Origin: Anaerolineae bacterium
GTDB lineage: Bacteria; Chloroflexota; Anaerolineae; Aggregatilineales; Phototrophicaceae
Assembly (NCBI GenBank): GCA_022821805.1
Contig: JAJECX010000015.1
Coordinates: 1 to 64,000, forward strand
DNA length: 64,000 nt
Direction: 5' to 3'
Program-made: the position numbers and the translations under genes
The notes under the pieces: model-generated
Database searches by the model: none
Told to the model about the DNA's origin: nothing
The model's input: only the letters and a program-made list of their open reading frames with translations
Part shown: positions 18,885 through 28,210 of the stretch, piece by piece
How the letters are laid out: each line of letters starts with the position of its first letter
Position numbering within the stretch: the first letter of the stretch is position 1

Positions 18885-20300
18885 ATGTTGGGACAATTTA
18901 TGTCGTTTCCACTTGAGAGATTTCAGATTATCGGCCTGCATGGCTTTAGGACCGTTGATATAACTCTATCGGACGGAAAGCTTGTCTTGGTAGGTGAAAA
19001 TGGTACTGGAAAAACTACGATAGTAAACTTCATTTACTTTTTCCTCACTAGGCAGTGGAATAGGATGGCGGCTTATAGATTTGAGTCCATCAGAGTAACA
19101 TTTAGCTCTGCCTCAAAACCATTTGAATTCAGTCGCGATGACATACTGAGCGGTACTGTCAAGTCTTCGAAGCCGCTGGGGAGGCACCGCAGATTGCCTA
19201 TGAGCATCCGCAGACGAATTGATACGTTGATTGCTCATCAGCCGCCGTCTGAAATCCTACATAGTGAGGCGTTGCGGGAAGATGTCAGTTTGCAGCTTGG
19301 CATACCTGAGGGTGTATTGCTTGAGTATCTGTTGGAGGTAGTGGACCACGACGAGTCTGCGACATCTGAAAACATATTGGAAATGAATAAATTGCTGCGC
19401 GACACAATAAGTGAACAGATACTATATCTACCAACCTATCGAAGAATAGAGAAAGATCTTCAGAACATTTTCCCATGGTTGGATTTTGATGAATTTCGGT
19501 ATAGATCCCGTCGTTTCCGGGGACACAAGTCCGATCCCGCCGATGAACCGCATATTGAGTTAGTTGAATTTGGTATGGAAGATGTTGAACAGACAATAGA
19601 TAGGGTGATGTCCAAATTGACAGAGACACTTCGCAAAAGCCTGAACGACTTGACGTGGACTTATTTGCGGGAGGTAATTAAGGGCGAATACAACAAGGTT
19701 GATCCAACACCCTTACGGAATCTACCTGAAGGTACAATGAATGCGATACTTGAAAAAGTAGACGAGAAACTATTGCCGAATGAGCAGAAGCAAGAGTTGA
19801 CCAGTATCATTGAGTCTCTAAAAAGTAATGTTGAAATTGGGGATTCGGACAATGTTGTTACGCATTTCTTAGTACGGTTAGTCGATCTTCATCGAAAGCA
19901 AGAAGAAGATGAACAGTCAGTGGTCGAATTCGTCAACGTCTGCAATGGCTACTTAAATGGTAAACGACTCACGTTTGACAACACTCAGTTTGAGATCAAC
20001 ATTGTTCATTCTCCGAGTAGAGATGAATCTGAAAAGAGTATCCGAATGAGCATGCTTTCGTCAGGCGAAAAACAGATCGTCTCCTTGTTTTCGCACATTT
20101 ACTTATCCGGACGAGAGAGCTTTTTCGTAATAATTGACGAGCCAGAACTGTCACTATCCGTCGATTGGCAAAGGAAGTTTTTGCCAGATATCTTTAGTAC
20201 CAAGAAATGCTCTGGTCTTGTTGCCGTGACTCACTCGCCTTTTGTCTTTGACAATTCCTTAGATTCGTATGCTCATGATGTAAAAAAGTTCTGGATATGA
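18885..20300 (+). CDS. AAA (AAA_15/OLD/RecF-like) ATPase, AriA-like component of a PARIS-like defence system
   Basis: Walker A GENGTGKTT, signature LSSGEKQIVSLF, Walker B FFVIIDEPELSLS, VAVTHSPFVFDN; 471 aa; the ATG at 18900 is an alternative start. Confidence 0.88.
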   Translation: MLGQFMSFPLERFQIIGLHGFRTVDITLSDGKLVLVGENGTGKTTIVNFIYFFLTRQWNRMAAYRFESIRVTFSSASKPFEFSRDDILSGTVKSSKPLGRHRRLPMSIRRRIDTLIAHQPPSEILHSEALREDVSLQLGIPEGVLLEYLLEVVDHDESATSENILEMNKLLRDTISEQILYLPTYRRIEKDLQNIFPWLDFDEFRYRSRRFRGHKSDPADEPHIELVEFGMEDVEQTIDRVMSKLTETLRKSLNDLTWTYLREVIKGEYNKVDPTPLRNLPEGTMNAILEKVDEKLLPNEQKQELTSIIESLKSNVEIGDSDNVVTHFLVRLVDLHRKQEEDEQSVVEFVNVCNGYLNGKRLTFDNTQFEINIVHSPSRDESEKSIRMSMLSSGEKQIVSLFSHIYLSGRESFFVIIDEPELSLSVDWQRKFLPDIFSTKKCSGLVAVTHSPFVFDNSLDSYAHDVKKFWI

Positions 20301-21268
20301 GTGAAATGGACCACGCAGATAAGTTGAGAAGATTTAGGTTCGTATCTGCAACCGCATTCAAGGAGTTTTTGCATGACGAATCATCATACATTCTTCACAT
20401 ATTCGTAGAAGGTCATACTGATCCTTCATTCTATAGAGGTTTCTTCAATGACTATGTAAGTGAGTTCGGTACTCCTCGCTTTTACAAGTGCGGTGATAAA
20501 TGCCAGGTTTACGCCACGCGGAAGAAAATTAATGGTAGGACGAAAACCGAACAGAAAGAAGCTACTGTCGCAGTCTTGTATTTCGTTGACAAAGATCTGT
20601 CAGATTTTGGCTGCGAAGAGTATGCTGAAGCCCCTGACGTCTTTGTTACTGAACATTATTCTATCGAGAATTACCTTGTATGCGACGAAATACTACGAGT
20701 TATTTGGGCAGATATTATACACTTTTATGGTGAAAAGACGCCGGAATTTGATCAGTTCTTACAGTCGTTTCACCACGAACTGCGGCGATTCTATCGGCTT
20801 GTGCAGCCGGTCATGGTATGGGGAATACATCACAAAAGACGCGGCAATACTGTCAGACTTGAAGACATCCGAATGACAGAACTATTTGAGTTCGACATGA
20901 ATGACGGTGAGCTAGTATTGAAACAAAAGCTCGCTAGTAAAGACGGCAGGCTAATAGCTAAATTAGACGAGTTGTGTAAGACTAGCACAACTGATCTAGA
21001 TACTGATAAAGAGGAAATAACAATTCTACTTTCAAAAGCCGTACCCAAGAGGTTTGTCCGGGGCAAGTTTGAGACCTGGTTTATGTGTACTTACATCAAA
21101 GAGTATTTGAGAATGCTTAAGAAGGTATATGATGAGTTTAGGTATCCACAAGGATTCCTGAAAAACGATGATATTGTGAAGGCCCTTGGTCCTCGGCTTA
21201 GCATTACGCCAACTGATATTGCCAACTTTCTAAAGCGCAACTTGGCCAGCTTCAGTGTCGACCCATAA
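20297..21268 (+). CDS. DUF4435 (Toprim-like) protein, AriB-like putative nuclease effector
   Basis: 323 aa; ILHIFVEGHTDPSFYRGFF, VLYFVDKDLSDF, VTEHYSIENYLVCDEI; overlaps the ATPase gene by 4 nt. Confidence 0.82.
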   Translation: MSEMDHADKLRRFRFVSATAFKEFLHDESSYILHIFVEGHTDPSFYRGFFNDYVSEFGTPRFYKCGDKCQVYATRKKINGRTKTEQKEATVAVLYFVDKDLSDFGCEEYAEAPDVFVTEHYSIENYLVCDEILRVIWADIIHFYGEKTPEFDQFLQSFHHELRRFYRLVQPVMVWGIHHKRRGNTVRLEDIRMTELFEFDMNDGELVLKQKLASKDGRLIAKLDELCKTSTTDLDTDKEEITILLSKAVPKRFVRGKFETWFMCTYIKEYLRMLKKVYDEFRYPQGFLKNDDIVKALGPRLSITPTDIANFLKRNLASFSVDP

Positions 21269-21270
21269 TC

Positions 21271-21747
21271 TCACCCCCGCCCATACATCCTCCCGCCAAA
21301 CTCCTCCGCCAGCGCGTCATCCAACTCATCCGCATACTGCGCCAGCCGCCGAATGATCGCATCCGCCTCAGCCGCGTCCAGCCCCGCCAGCAGCCGCTCA
21401 TGATAGAGATAAACCACATCCTCGTGCAAGCCCAGCGCCGCGTTGGTCAGCTGCAAATTTAACTCCAGCAGCCGCCGATACAGCGCCAGCAGATTGCTCG
21501 CCGGCAGGTGCATGATCGGTGACAGCACCTGCAAGTAGCCTTGTTCCTCCGGCGTCAAGTAGACTTCGATCAACGCCGAGCCGCGCTGAAAGTTCCAGCC
21601 ATAGCCGCTCTCGACCGCCATCCGCGCCGCATCAGGGTCGACGCCGATGGCGCCCAAGATGCCTTCCACCGCGCGCAGCGAGAGGTCAAATTGCCCATCG
21701 TCGCTTTCGGCGGATTTCTTTTCGCCGCGCCCGAAGAATCGCCCCAT
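21271..21747 (-). CDS. YbjN/CesT-like domain hypothetical protein
   Basis: 158 aa acidic small protein with a chaperone-like pattern (GSALIEVYLTPEEQGYLQVLSPIMHLPASN). Confidence 0.55.
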   Translation of the reverse strand: MGRFFGRGEKKSAESDDGQFDLSLRAVEGILGAIGVDPDAARMAVESGYGWNFQRGSALIEVYLTPEEQGYLQVLSPIMHLPASNLLALYRRLLELNLQLTNAALGLHEDVVYLYHERLLAGLDAAEADAIIRRLAQYADELDDALAEEFGGRMYGRG

Positions 21748-21752
21748 GATAC

Positions 21753-22994
21753 CTACGACCCGGCCTGCGCGCTAACCGCCATTGCCTGGCCGCAGCGCAG
21801 GCAGCGCCCGTCATAATCCCCGACCCGCGCGCCGCAGCGCCGACAAGGTCTGGCCGAATTCTCGCCCAATAGCGCCGCCAGTTTGTCAGCTTGGGGCGTG
21901 GCAGCGGATTCGGCGACATCTCTCCCCAGCGCCGCGCCACAGGTTTCGCAGTGCTTGCCGCCATAATGCCGTGCTCGCGTCCGACCTCCGCAGGCGGCGC
22001 AATAATCGGAGTTGGGCATCAACTGGCGGTCGCGCGTCATTTGCGCGGCCAGCGATTCAATATGCGACATTTTGATCGCCAGCGCCTTGCCCGCGCCATC
22101 GACATTGCGCGTGAGCAAAGCCAGCAGCTGCCCATTTTCGTCTATCATCGGATTACCGCCCGCGTCCGGCATTTGCACCGGCGGGATGCTCGTCCGCAGC
22201 CACTGCTGTGTCCGTCGGCTGTTGAATCTTCCCAAAAGGCCGCGCAGTTTGACGCCGCCATATCCCAGCGCGACAAAAGCCGTGCCCTCTCCAATTGATG
22301 ATGGTGGCGCTGCATTTCGCTTTTGCGCCATGCGCAGCGCCGTTTTGATCAGCGCCAGGTCATGACTTGGATATCGCCGAACTACCGTACCGGGCGCGTG
22401 CCGCTTCGCATCAAGCATCACCGTCGCGCGCCTTGCGCCGCCAATCGCGTAGCTCGTTGTGGCAATGATGCCGGTGTCGTTGATGAAGACGCCGCTCGCC
22501 GCTCCGTTCAGACCGCCAAGGATGCCCACGACCGCCGGCGTCTCTTCCAGTTTAGCGCGGCGCAGCGCCGGACCCGCCGCCGGTCGCTGACTTGGTGGCG
22601 GAGGCGCCGCCGTCACCTGCTGCAAGCCCTGTCGAATCTGCTGATTCTTCGGGTCGTGCTTGAGCGCCTGCACCAGGCAGCGAATCTTGAATTCGCCATC
22701 GTCGCGCGATTCCGCCAGCCAAACAAAGGCGGTTGCTCGTCCTTTCTCATCCAGTTCGTCGCCGGCGATCAGGCGGTTAAGCAGATCAACCGACGGATCA
22801 ACCTTCCCATCCTGCATCAACTCTATCGCTTGCCGCAAATCGTTTTGCGCGTTCATTGATTCCGTCACATTTGATGCTGCTGGAACAAACATCATTCTAG
22901 CCCGATTCCGCTTCAGCCGTGCGCCAGGCGCGAGGCTATGGTAACTTCTGCAAATTCTTTGTAGGGGAGACCTATCAGGTCGCCCACAAGACAC
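21753..22994 (-). CDS. trypsin-like (HtrA-fold) domain protein with C-terminal zinc ribbons, likely catalytically inactive
   Basis: 413 aa; trypsin-2-like core GVFINDTGIIATTSYAIGG...HDLALIKT...; CxxC pairs YCAACGG, HCETCGA, PCRRCGA, CLRCGQA. Confidence 0.7.
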   Translation of the reverse strand: MSCGRPDRSPLQRICRSYHSLAPGARLKRNRARMMFVPAASNVTESMNAQNDLRQAIELMQDGKVDPSVDLLNRLIAGDELDEKGRATAFVWLAESRDDGEFKIRCLVQALKHDPKNQQIRQGLQQVTAAPPPPSQRPAAGPALRRAKLEETPAVVGILGGLNGAASGVFINDTGIIATTSYAIGGARRATVMLDAKRHAPGTVVRRYPSHDLALIKTALRMAQKRNAAPPSSIGEGTAFVALGYGGVKLRGLLGRFNSRRTQQWLRTSIPPVQMPDAGGNPMIDENGQLLALLTRNVDGAGKALAIKMSHIESLAAQMTRDRQLMPNSDYCAACGGRTRARHYGGKHCETCGAALGRDVAESAATPQADKLAALLGENSARPCRRCGARVGDYDGRCLRCGQAMAVSAQAGS

Positions 22995-23038
22995 AATTAG
23001 AATCTTTGCTGCAAACCTAGACCAAGAAACATAACCAG

Positions 23039-23536
23039 ATGGAAGCGAGGCGGATCATGCATATCGATCGCAAACTGGCGGACATGGGCTTAAAGTTGCC
23101 GCCACCGATCAAGGCGCCGCCTGGCGTGGTCCTGCCATTCTCCTTCGTGCGGCTTCACCAGGGGATCGCCTACATCTCCGGGCATGGACCGCAGAACGCC
23201 GATGGCTCAGTCGCCGGACCCTTTGGGAAAGTGGGCGTAGATGTGACTGTCGAGCAGGGTTATGAAGCGGCGAAGTTGGTTGCCCTGTCGATGCTCGGCA
23301 GTCTCAAGCGCGAGCTTGGCGATTTGGATCGGGTGAGCGCCTGGCTGCGCCTGCACGGCATGGTCAATTGCGCGCCCGATTTCGCCGGGCAGCCGGCCGT
23401 CATCAACGGCGCCTCCGACCTGATCCTAGCGCTTTACGGTCCCGAACGCGGCGCCCACGCTCGCTCCGCTGTGGGGATGGGCTCGCTGCCTTTCAACATG
23501 GCGGTTGAGATCGAAGCGATGGCGGCGGTCGACTAG
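23039..23536 (+). CDS. RidA/YjgF-family protein
   Basis: YISGHGPQNADGSVAGPFGKVG, SLKRELGDLDRVSAWLRLHGMVN; 165 aa. Confidence 0.85.
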   Translation: MEARRIMHIDRKLADMGLKLPPPIKAPPGVVLPFSFVRLHQGIAYISGHGPQNADGSVAGPFGKVGVDVTVEQGYEAAKLVALSMLGSLKRELGDLDRVSAWLRLHGMVNCAPDFAGQPAVINGASDLILALYGPERGAHARSAVGMGSLPFNMAVEIEAMAAVD

Positions 23537-23539
23537 GTC

Positions 23540-25519
23540 TCACTCGCGCTCAAGCAGCAGATTCGCATATCCATCGACGCGCGCCAGCCAGCCGGCTGGC
23601 ACATAAGTCGTGCTATCCATCTGGAAGACGAGCGCCTCGCCGTTGAAGCCGGCGCCGGGACGAAGGCGCGCTCGTTCGTATAGCATGATCGCGCCGCCGC
23701 TGGGCGCTGGCTTTTCGCCGATTGACGCCGCTTCGTGGGCGGTCGACTCCGCTTGCTCAAACAGGGGCTTCTCTATAGCGCCAATGCCGGTGACGCGCAT
23801 ATTGACCGCTTCGACGGCGCGCCAGCGGATCGCATGCCCATAAGCGCGCTCATGCGCTTCATGGAAAGAGTCGGCGGCGCGCTCGTTAAATGGAACGCTC
23901 AGTTCGTAAGCTTGTCCCTCGTAACGCATATCCAGCATAGTGGCGTAGCGCATGTCTTCTTCGGCGATGCCTTCCTGACGCAATTCGTCATCCGCCAGCG
24001 CCAGGAGTTCCGCTTCCGTTTCTCGCAGCTCGCGCAGGCATTCCGCTGTCGCCTCGCGCATAACCGAGCGGCTGAAATCGACGGCCACATCGGCGATCAG
24101 CAGGCCAAGCGCGCATAAAACGCCGGGCGACTCCGGGACTAGCACACGCGGGATATCCAGCCGAGCGGCCGCCTCGCAAGCGTGCAGCGGTCCGGCGCCG
24201 CCAAAGGCGACCAAGGTGAAATCGCGCGGATCGTAGCCGCGGGCGATGGACACCCGCCGAATCGCCCGGTCGATGTTGACATTGGCGATATCGACAACTC
24301 CCTGCGCCGCCTCCATGATGCTGAAGCCGACTTGTCGCGCCAGTTCAGCAAGCGCTCGCTCGCCCGCCGCCAGGTCCAGCGCCATCGCTCCGCCAAGAAA
24401 GTGATGGGCGTCCAGCCGCCCCAGCATCGCATTGGCATCGCTTAGCGTCGCCTGCTCGCCGCCCAGCCCATAGACGACTGGTCCCGGATTGGCGCCGGCC
24501 GATTCCGGACCGACGCGCAAGGCGCCGCCAGCGTCAACCCGCGCCAGCGAACCGCCGCCCGCGCCGATCGTCTCGATGTCGAGCATGCGCGCCCGCGTGG
24601 GCAGGCCGTCAATCGCCGATTCCGCGCGCGGCGCCGGCTGCCCGTCAATCAGCGCCACATCGGTCGAAGTGCCGCCCATATCCAGCGTGATGATCTTGTC
24701 AAATCCAGCCGTCGTCGACAGGTGAAATGCGCCCATGACGCCAGCCGCCGGTCCGCTTAGCGCCGTATGGATCGCCTGCTGGCGCACGCGGCTCGCGCGC
24801 ATCACGCCGCCATCGGACTTCATAATTCGCAGCGAGGTTTCTGCCGGCAGCGCTGCTTCCAGCTTCCCGATATAACGCGACATCACGGGCCGCACATACG
24901 CTTCCAGCGCGATCGTGCTGGCGCGCTCATATTCGCGAAACTCCGGCAGCGCCTCCGATGACAGCACAACTTGCCATTCATGCTCGACCAAGCCGCGCTC
25001 AAGGATCCGTCCTTTGACGCGCCGCTCATGCGCGGGATTGACATAACTGAAAAGGAAACAAACCGCTATCGCGTCCACTTTATCGGCCGCAACCTGATCC
25101 AAGACTTCGTCAAGCGCCACTAAATCCAGCTCGGTCAGCGCCTTGCCCCGATGGTCGAGGCGCTCCCGCACTTCGTAGCAGCGCTCCCGCGGTATCAGCG
25201 GCGGCGGAATGCTGGGATGAATGTCGTAGAGCATTGGGCGATCCTGCCGCCCGATGAAAAGCAGATCGCGGAAGCCGGCGGTCGTGAGCAGCGCTGCCCG
25301 CGCGCCTTTGCGCTCCAGAATCGCGTTGGTGGCGACTGTTGATCCGTGCGCCACCTGCTGCAGCGCCGTCAATCCTCCCGCTGTGATCGTCTCCAGACCG
25401 GCCAGCATCGAGCGCTCGGGATTCTGCGGACTGCTTAGCAGCTTGTGGATCTTCAGTTGTCCGCCGTCGCTCAACACCAAATCAGTGAAGGTGCCGCCGA
25501 TATCAACACCCGCCCGCAT
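23540..25519 (-). CDS. hydantoinase/oxoprolinase subunit A (HyuA family)
   Basis: MRAGVDIGGTFTDLVL, DMGGTSTDVALI, GAGGGSLARVD, FGGAGPLHA. Confidence 0.93.
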   Translation of the reverse strand: MRAGVDIGGTFTDLVLSDGGQLKIHKLLSSPQNPERSMLAGLETITAGGLTALQQVAHGSTVATNAILERKGARAALLTTAGFRDLLFIGRQDRPMLYDIHPSIPPPLIPRERCYEVRERLDHRGKALTELDLVALDEVLDQVAADKVDAIAVCFLFSYVNPAHERRVKGRILERGLVEHEWQVVLSSEALPEFREYERASTIALEAYVRPVMSRYIGKLEAALPAETSLRIMKSDGGVMRASRVRQQAIHTALSGPAAGVMGAFHLSTTAGFDKIITLDMGGTSTDVALIDGQPAPRAESAIDGLPTRARMLDIETIGAGGGSLARVDAGGALRVGPESAGANPGPVVYGLGGEQATLSDANAMLGRLDAHHFLGGAMALDLAAGERALAELARQVGFSIMEAAQGVVDIANVNIDRAIRRVSIARGYDPRDFTLVAFGGAGPLHACEAAARLDIPRVLVPESPGVLCALGLLIADVAVDFSRSVMREATAECLRELRETEAELLALADDELRQEGIAEEDMRYATMLDMRYEGQAYELSVPFNERAADSFHEAHERAYGHAIRWRAVEAVNMRVTGIGAIEKPLFEQAESTAHEAASIGEKPAPSGGAIMLYERARLRPGAGFNGEALVFQMDSTTYVPAGWLARVDGYANLLLERE

Positions 25520-25759
25520 ACACCCGTCCCGTCACAATCCCATAAAATCACGCGCCCAATCATACCATCCGCCCGCATAATGCGAAACGGAGCCGTCGCC
25601 GAATAGCGCTTATATGTCATTTACGCTTCTCTATCATCCATCTTATGGCGCGTTGCAATATCTCTTACAGAGGCGTCATACCATGAAACTGTCAGATTGA
25701 TTCAGCTGTTTGTGGGGCGACCGATTGGGTCACCCGCCATAACGCAAAGGAGACACAGA

Positions 25760-26200
25760 ATGATGATCTGTACGCGCAATCCCTATTTCCGCCTGGTCGA
25801 TGACTTGCTAAACGACGCCCGTCCCTGGCTGACCAGCGGCGCAAACTCCGAAGCCCGCGGCTTCGGTCCCGCGCTTGATGTCGAAGAAACCGCCGATGCC
25901 TATATCGTGCGCGCCAACCTGCCCGGCGTCAGCCAGGACGACATCAACGTCAACATCCATGACGACGTGCTCACGATCAGCGCCGAGACCGCCAGCGAAG
26001 CCAGCGACGAGGGCAGCAAGGTGCTGATCCGCGAGCGGCGCATCGGCAAGTTCAGCCGCAGCCTGCGCTTCCCCACGAACGTGGACGGCGACGCGGTTGC
26101 AGCCGGCTACGAAAACGGCGTCCTCAGCATTACACTGCCCAAAGCCGAACACCTCAAGCCACGGCAGATTCCGGTCAAAGCCATCGCTGCGGGCAACTAG
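25760..26200 (+). CDS. Hsp20/alpha-crystallin small heat shock protein
   Basis: AAAGGAG RBS then ATG at 25760; DVEETADAYIVRANLPGVSQDDINVNIHDDVLTISAE, GVLSITLPKAE. Confidence 0.93.
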   Translation: MMICTRNPYFRLVDDLLNDARPWLTSGANSEARGFGPALDVEETADAYIVRANLPGVSQDDINVNIHDDVLTISAETASEASDEGSKVLIRERRIGKFSRSLRFPTNVDGDAVAAGYENGVLSITLPKAEHLKPRQIPVKAIAAGN

Positions 26201-26221
26201 ACCAATCCGGGTCAAGTTACG

Positions 26222-26339
26222 GTAGGGGCGGCCGATTCGGGCGCCCGCCGGAGCGCAGGAACTTGTAGGGGCGGTCTATCAGGTCGCCCGCGCCCAAGGC
26301 CTCAGAAATCAACGGGCGAGCCAAGGCTCGCCCCTACAA
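26222..26339. repeat. three clustered copies of GTAGGGGCG palindromic intergenic repeat
   Basis: gtaggggcggccgattcgggcgcccgcc; gtaggggcggtctatcaggtcgcccgc; gggcgagccaaggctcgcccctac. Confidence 0.85.
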
Positions 26340-27905
26340 ATCGATCTGTGACTCATCTCCCCAGCCGCCGCCGCCTGGCGTCTCAACAATCACCCGATCG
26401 CCCCTTTCCAGATTGGCCGAATGCTTTCCGCTTACGATTTCGGGGTCGCCTCGGCGGATGATCGCGTTGACGCCACATCTGCCCGGCGCGCCGCCCTTGA
26501 GGCCGTAGGGCGCCCGCAGCCGCCGCTCCGAATTAATCGTGATCGTCGCCGGCGCCAGCATTTCATACTCGCGCACGATGCCATCGCCGCCTCGATGCCG
26601 TCCGGCGCCGCCGCTGCCCTCGCGCAAGTGATAGCGCAGCACCCGCATCGGCAGGCTGTATTCCAGCGCTTCGACTGGCGTATTCAGCGTATTGGTCATG
26701 TGGCAATGCCGCCCCGACAAGCCCGCGCCTCGGCTTGAAGCGCCATGACCGCCGCCCAAGGTCTCATAATAGACAAACTGCGCCTCGCCATCGTAGCCTC
26801 CGACGGCGAAGTTATTCATCGTGCCCAGCGAGGCTGCCGGCACGATCTCCGGCAATGCCTGCGCCAGCGCGCCCAGCACCGTATCGACGATGCGCTGGCT
26901 CGTCTCCGTATTGCCGACCACTACCGCCGCCGGGAAGTGCGGATTGAGGAAACTGCCTTCCCTTGTGATCACCTCCACCGGCTGAAAACAGCCGTGATTG
27001 ACCGGGATATCTTCTTCTGCCATCAAGCGAACGCAATACCAGGTCGCCGAGCGCACGATCGCCGGCGCCGCATTGACGTTGCCCGGCGCCTGGGGCGCGC
27101 TGCCAGTGAAATCCACCGTCATGGATTCGCCGCGCACCTCAATCCCCACCTGAATCGGTATCTCGAATTCATTCTGTCCGTCGCCCTCCATCGCGTCGCG
27201 ATATTGGTAGACGCCATCAGGTATGCCCGCGATAACCGCCTGCGTCATCCGCCGCGAATATGCCAGCAGGGCGGACGCGTGCTCAGCCGTCTCCTCCACG
27301 CCATGTTCGACCATCATATCGAGCAGGCGCTGTTCGCCGATGCGATTCGCCGCCATTTGCGCTTCCAGGTCGCCCAGCCGCTCGGCCGGATTGCGACTGT
27401 TCGCTACGATTAGATCCAGCGCGCCCTCATTCATCCAGCCGCTCAGCCGCAGCTTCACCGGCGGGATGATGATTCCCTCTTGATATAGCTCCGTGCTCAG
27501 CGGCGATGAGCCCGGCGTCATGCCGCCGACATCGGCGTGGTGCGCCCGGCTGGCGACAAAATAGCAGAGCTCGCCCCCGGCGAAGACCGGCGAAATCATA
27601 GTGATATCCGGCAAGTGTGTCCCGCCGCGATAGGGGTCGTTGAGCACCACCAAATCACCCGGGAAAAACTCCTCGAATTCGGCCACGGCCGCCGCCACCG
27701 AGGCCGGCATGCTGCCCAGATGCACCGGGATATGCGCCGCCTGCGCGATCATCCGCGCTTCCGCATCGAATACCGCGCAGCTGAAATCCAGGCGCTCGCG
27801 GATATTGGGGCTGAAACTGGCGCGCCGCAGCGTCACGCCCATCTCTTCGGCGGCCGCCTCAAACAGATTCTTGAATACTTCCAAACTGATTGCGTCAACC
27901 GGCAT
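26334..27905 (-). CDS. hydantoinase/oxoprolinase subunit B (HyuB family)
   Basis: [57 protein letters not shown]. Confidence 0.93.
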   Translation of the reverse strand: MPVDAISLEVFKNLFEAAAEEMGVTLRRASFSPNIRERLDFSCAVFDAEARMIAQAAHIPVHLGSMPASVAAAVAEFEEFFPGDLVVLNDPYRGGTHLPDITMISPVFAGGELCYFVASRAHHADVGGMTPGSSPLSTELYQEGIIIPPVKLRLSGWMNEGALDLIVANSRNPAERLGDLEAQMAANRIGEQRLLDMMVEHGVEETAEHASALLAYSRRMTQAVIAGIPDGVYQYRDAMEGDGQNEFEIPIQVGIEVRGESMTVDFTGSAPQAPGNVNAAPAIVRSATWYCVRLMAEEDIPVNHGCFQPVEVITREGSFLNPHFPAAVVVGNTETSQRIVDTVLGALAQALPEIVPAASLGTMNNFAVGGYDGEAQFVYYETLGGGHGASSRGAGLSGRHCHMTNTLNTPVEALEYSLPMRVLRYHLREGSGGAGRHRGGDGIVREYEMLAPATITINSERRLRAPYGLKGGAPGRCGVNAIIRRGDPEIVSGKHSANLERGDRVIVETPGGGGWGDESQIDL

Positions 27906-27970
27906 CTCAGTCAGCCTTTCGCGGAGATATACTTTCTTCTAGGCTAGCATAGCGCATCATAGCGCAATAG

Positions 27971-28108
27971 CTGTAGGGACGACTGACGGTCAGTGTCGAA
28001 GGGCTGTGTCGACGGGCTGTGTCCACGCGCCCTACGCGCCCTACGCGACCGGCGGTCAGTGTCGAAGGGCTGTGTCTACGCGCCCTACGCGACCCTGTGA
28101 GTCGCCCT
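27971..28108. repeat. composite intergenic repeat with a 66-bp direct repeat period
   Basis: ggtcagtgtcgaagggctgtgtc at 27988..28010 and 28054..28076, each followed by acgcgccctacgcgacc-type sequence. Confidence 0.8.
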
Positions 28109-28210
28109 AAACGCGCGCTCAATGATGAATGCGCTGTTCTCTCGCGTCTCACAAATGGTAATATTCAGCCTTATAGACACTACCTGCTTTAGACACAGAG
28201 GGAACGCGCG

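Noticed and set aside
27971-28108. Possible CRISPR array
   Set aside because: Only two repeat units with near-identical intervening sequence; no regular unique spacers and no cas genes.
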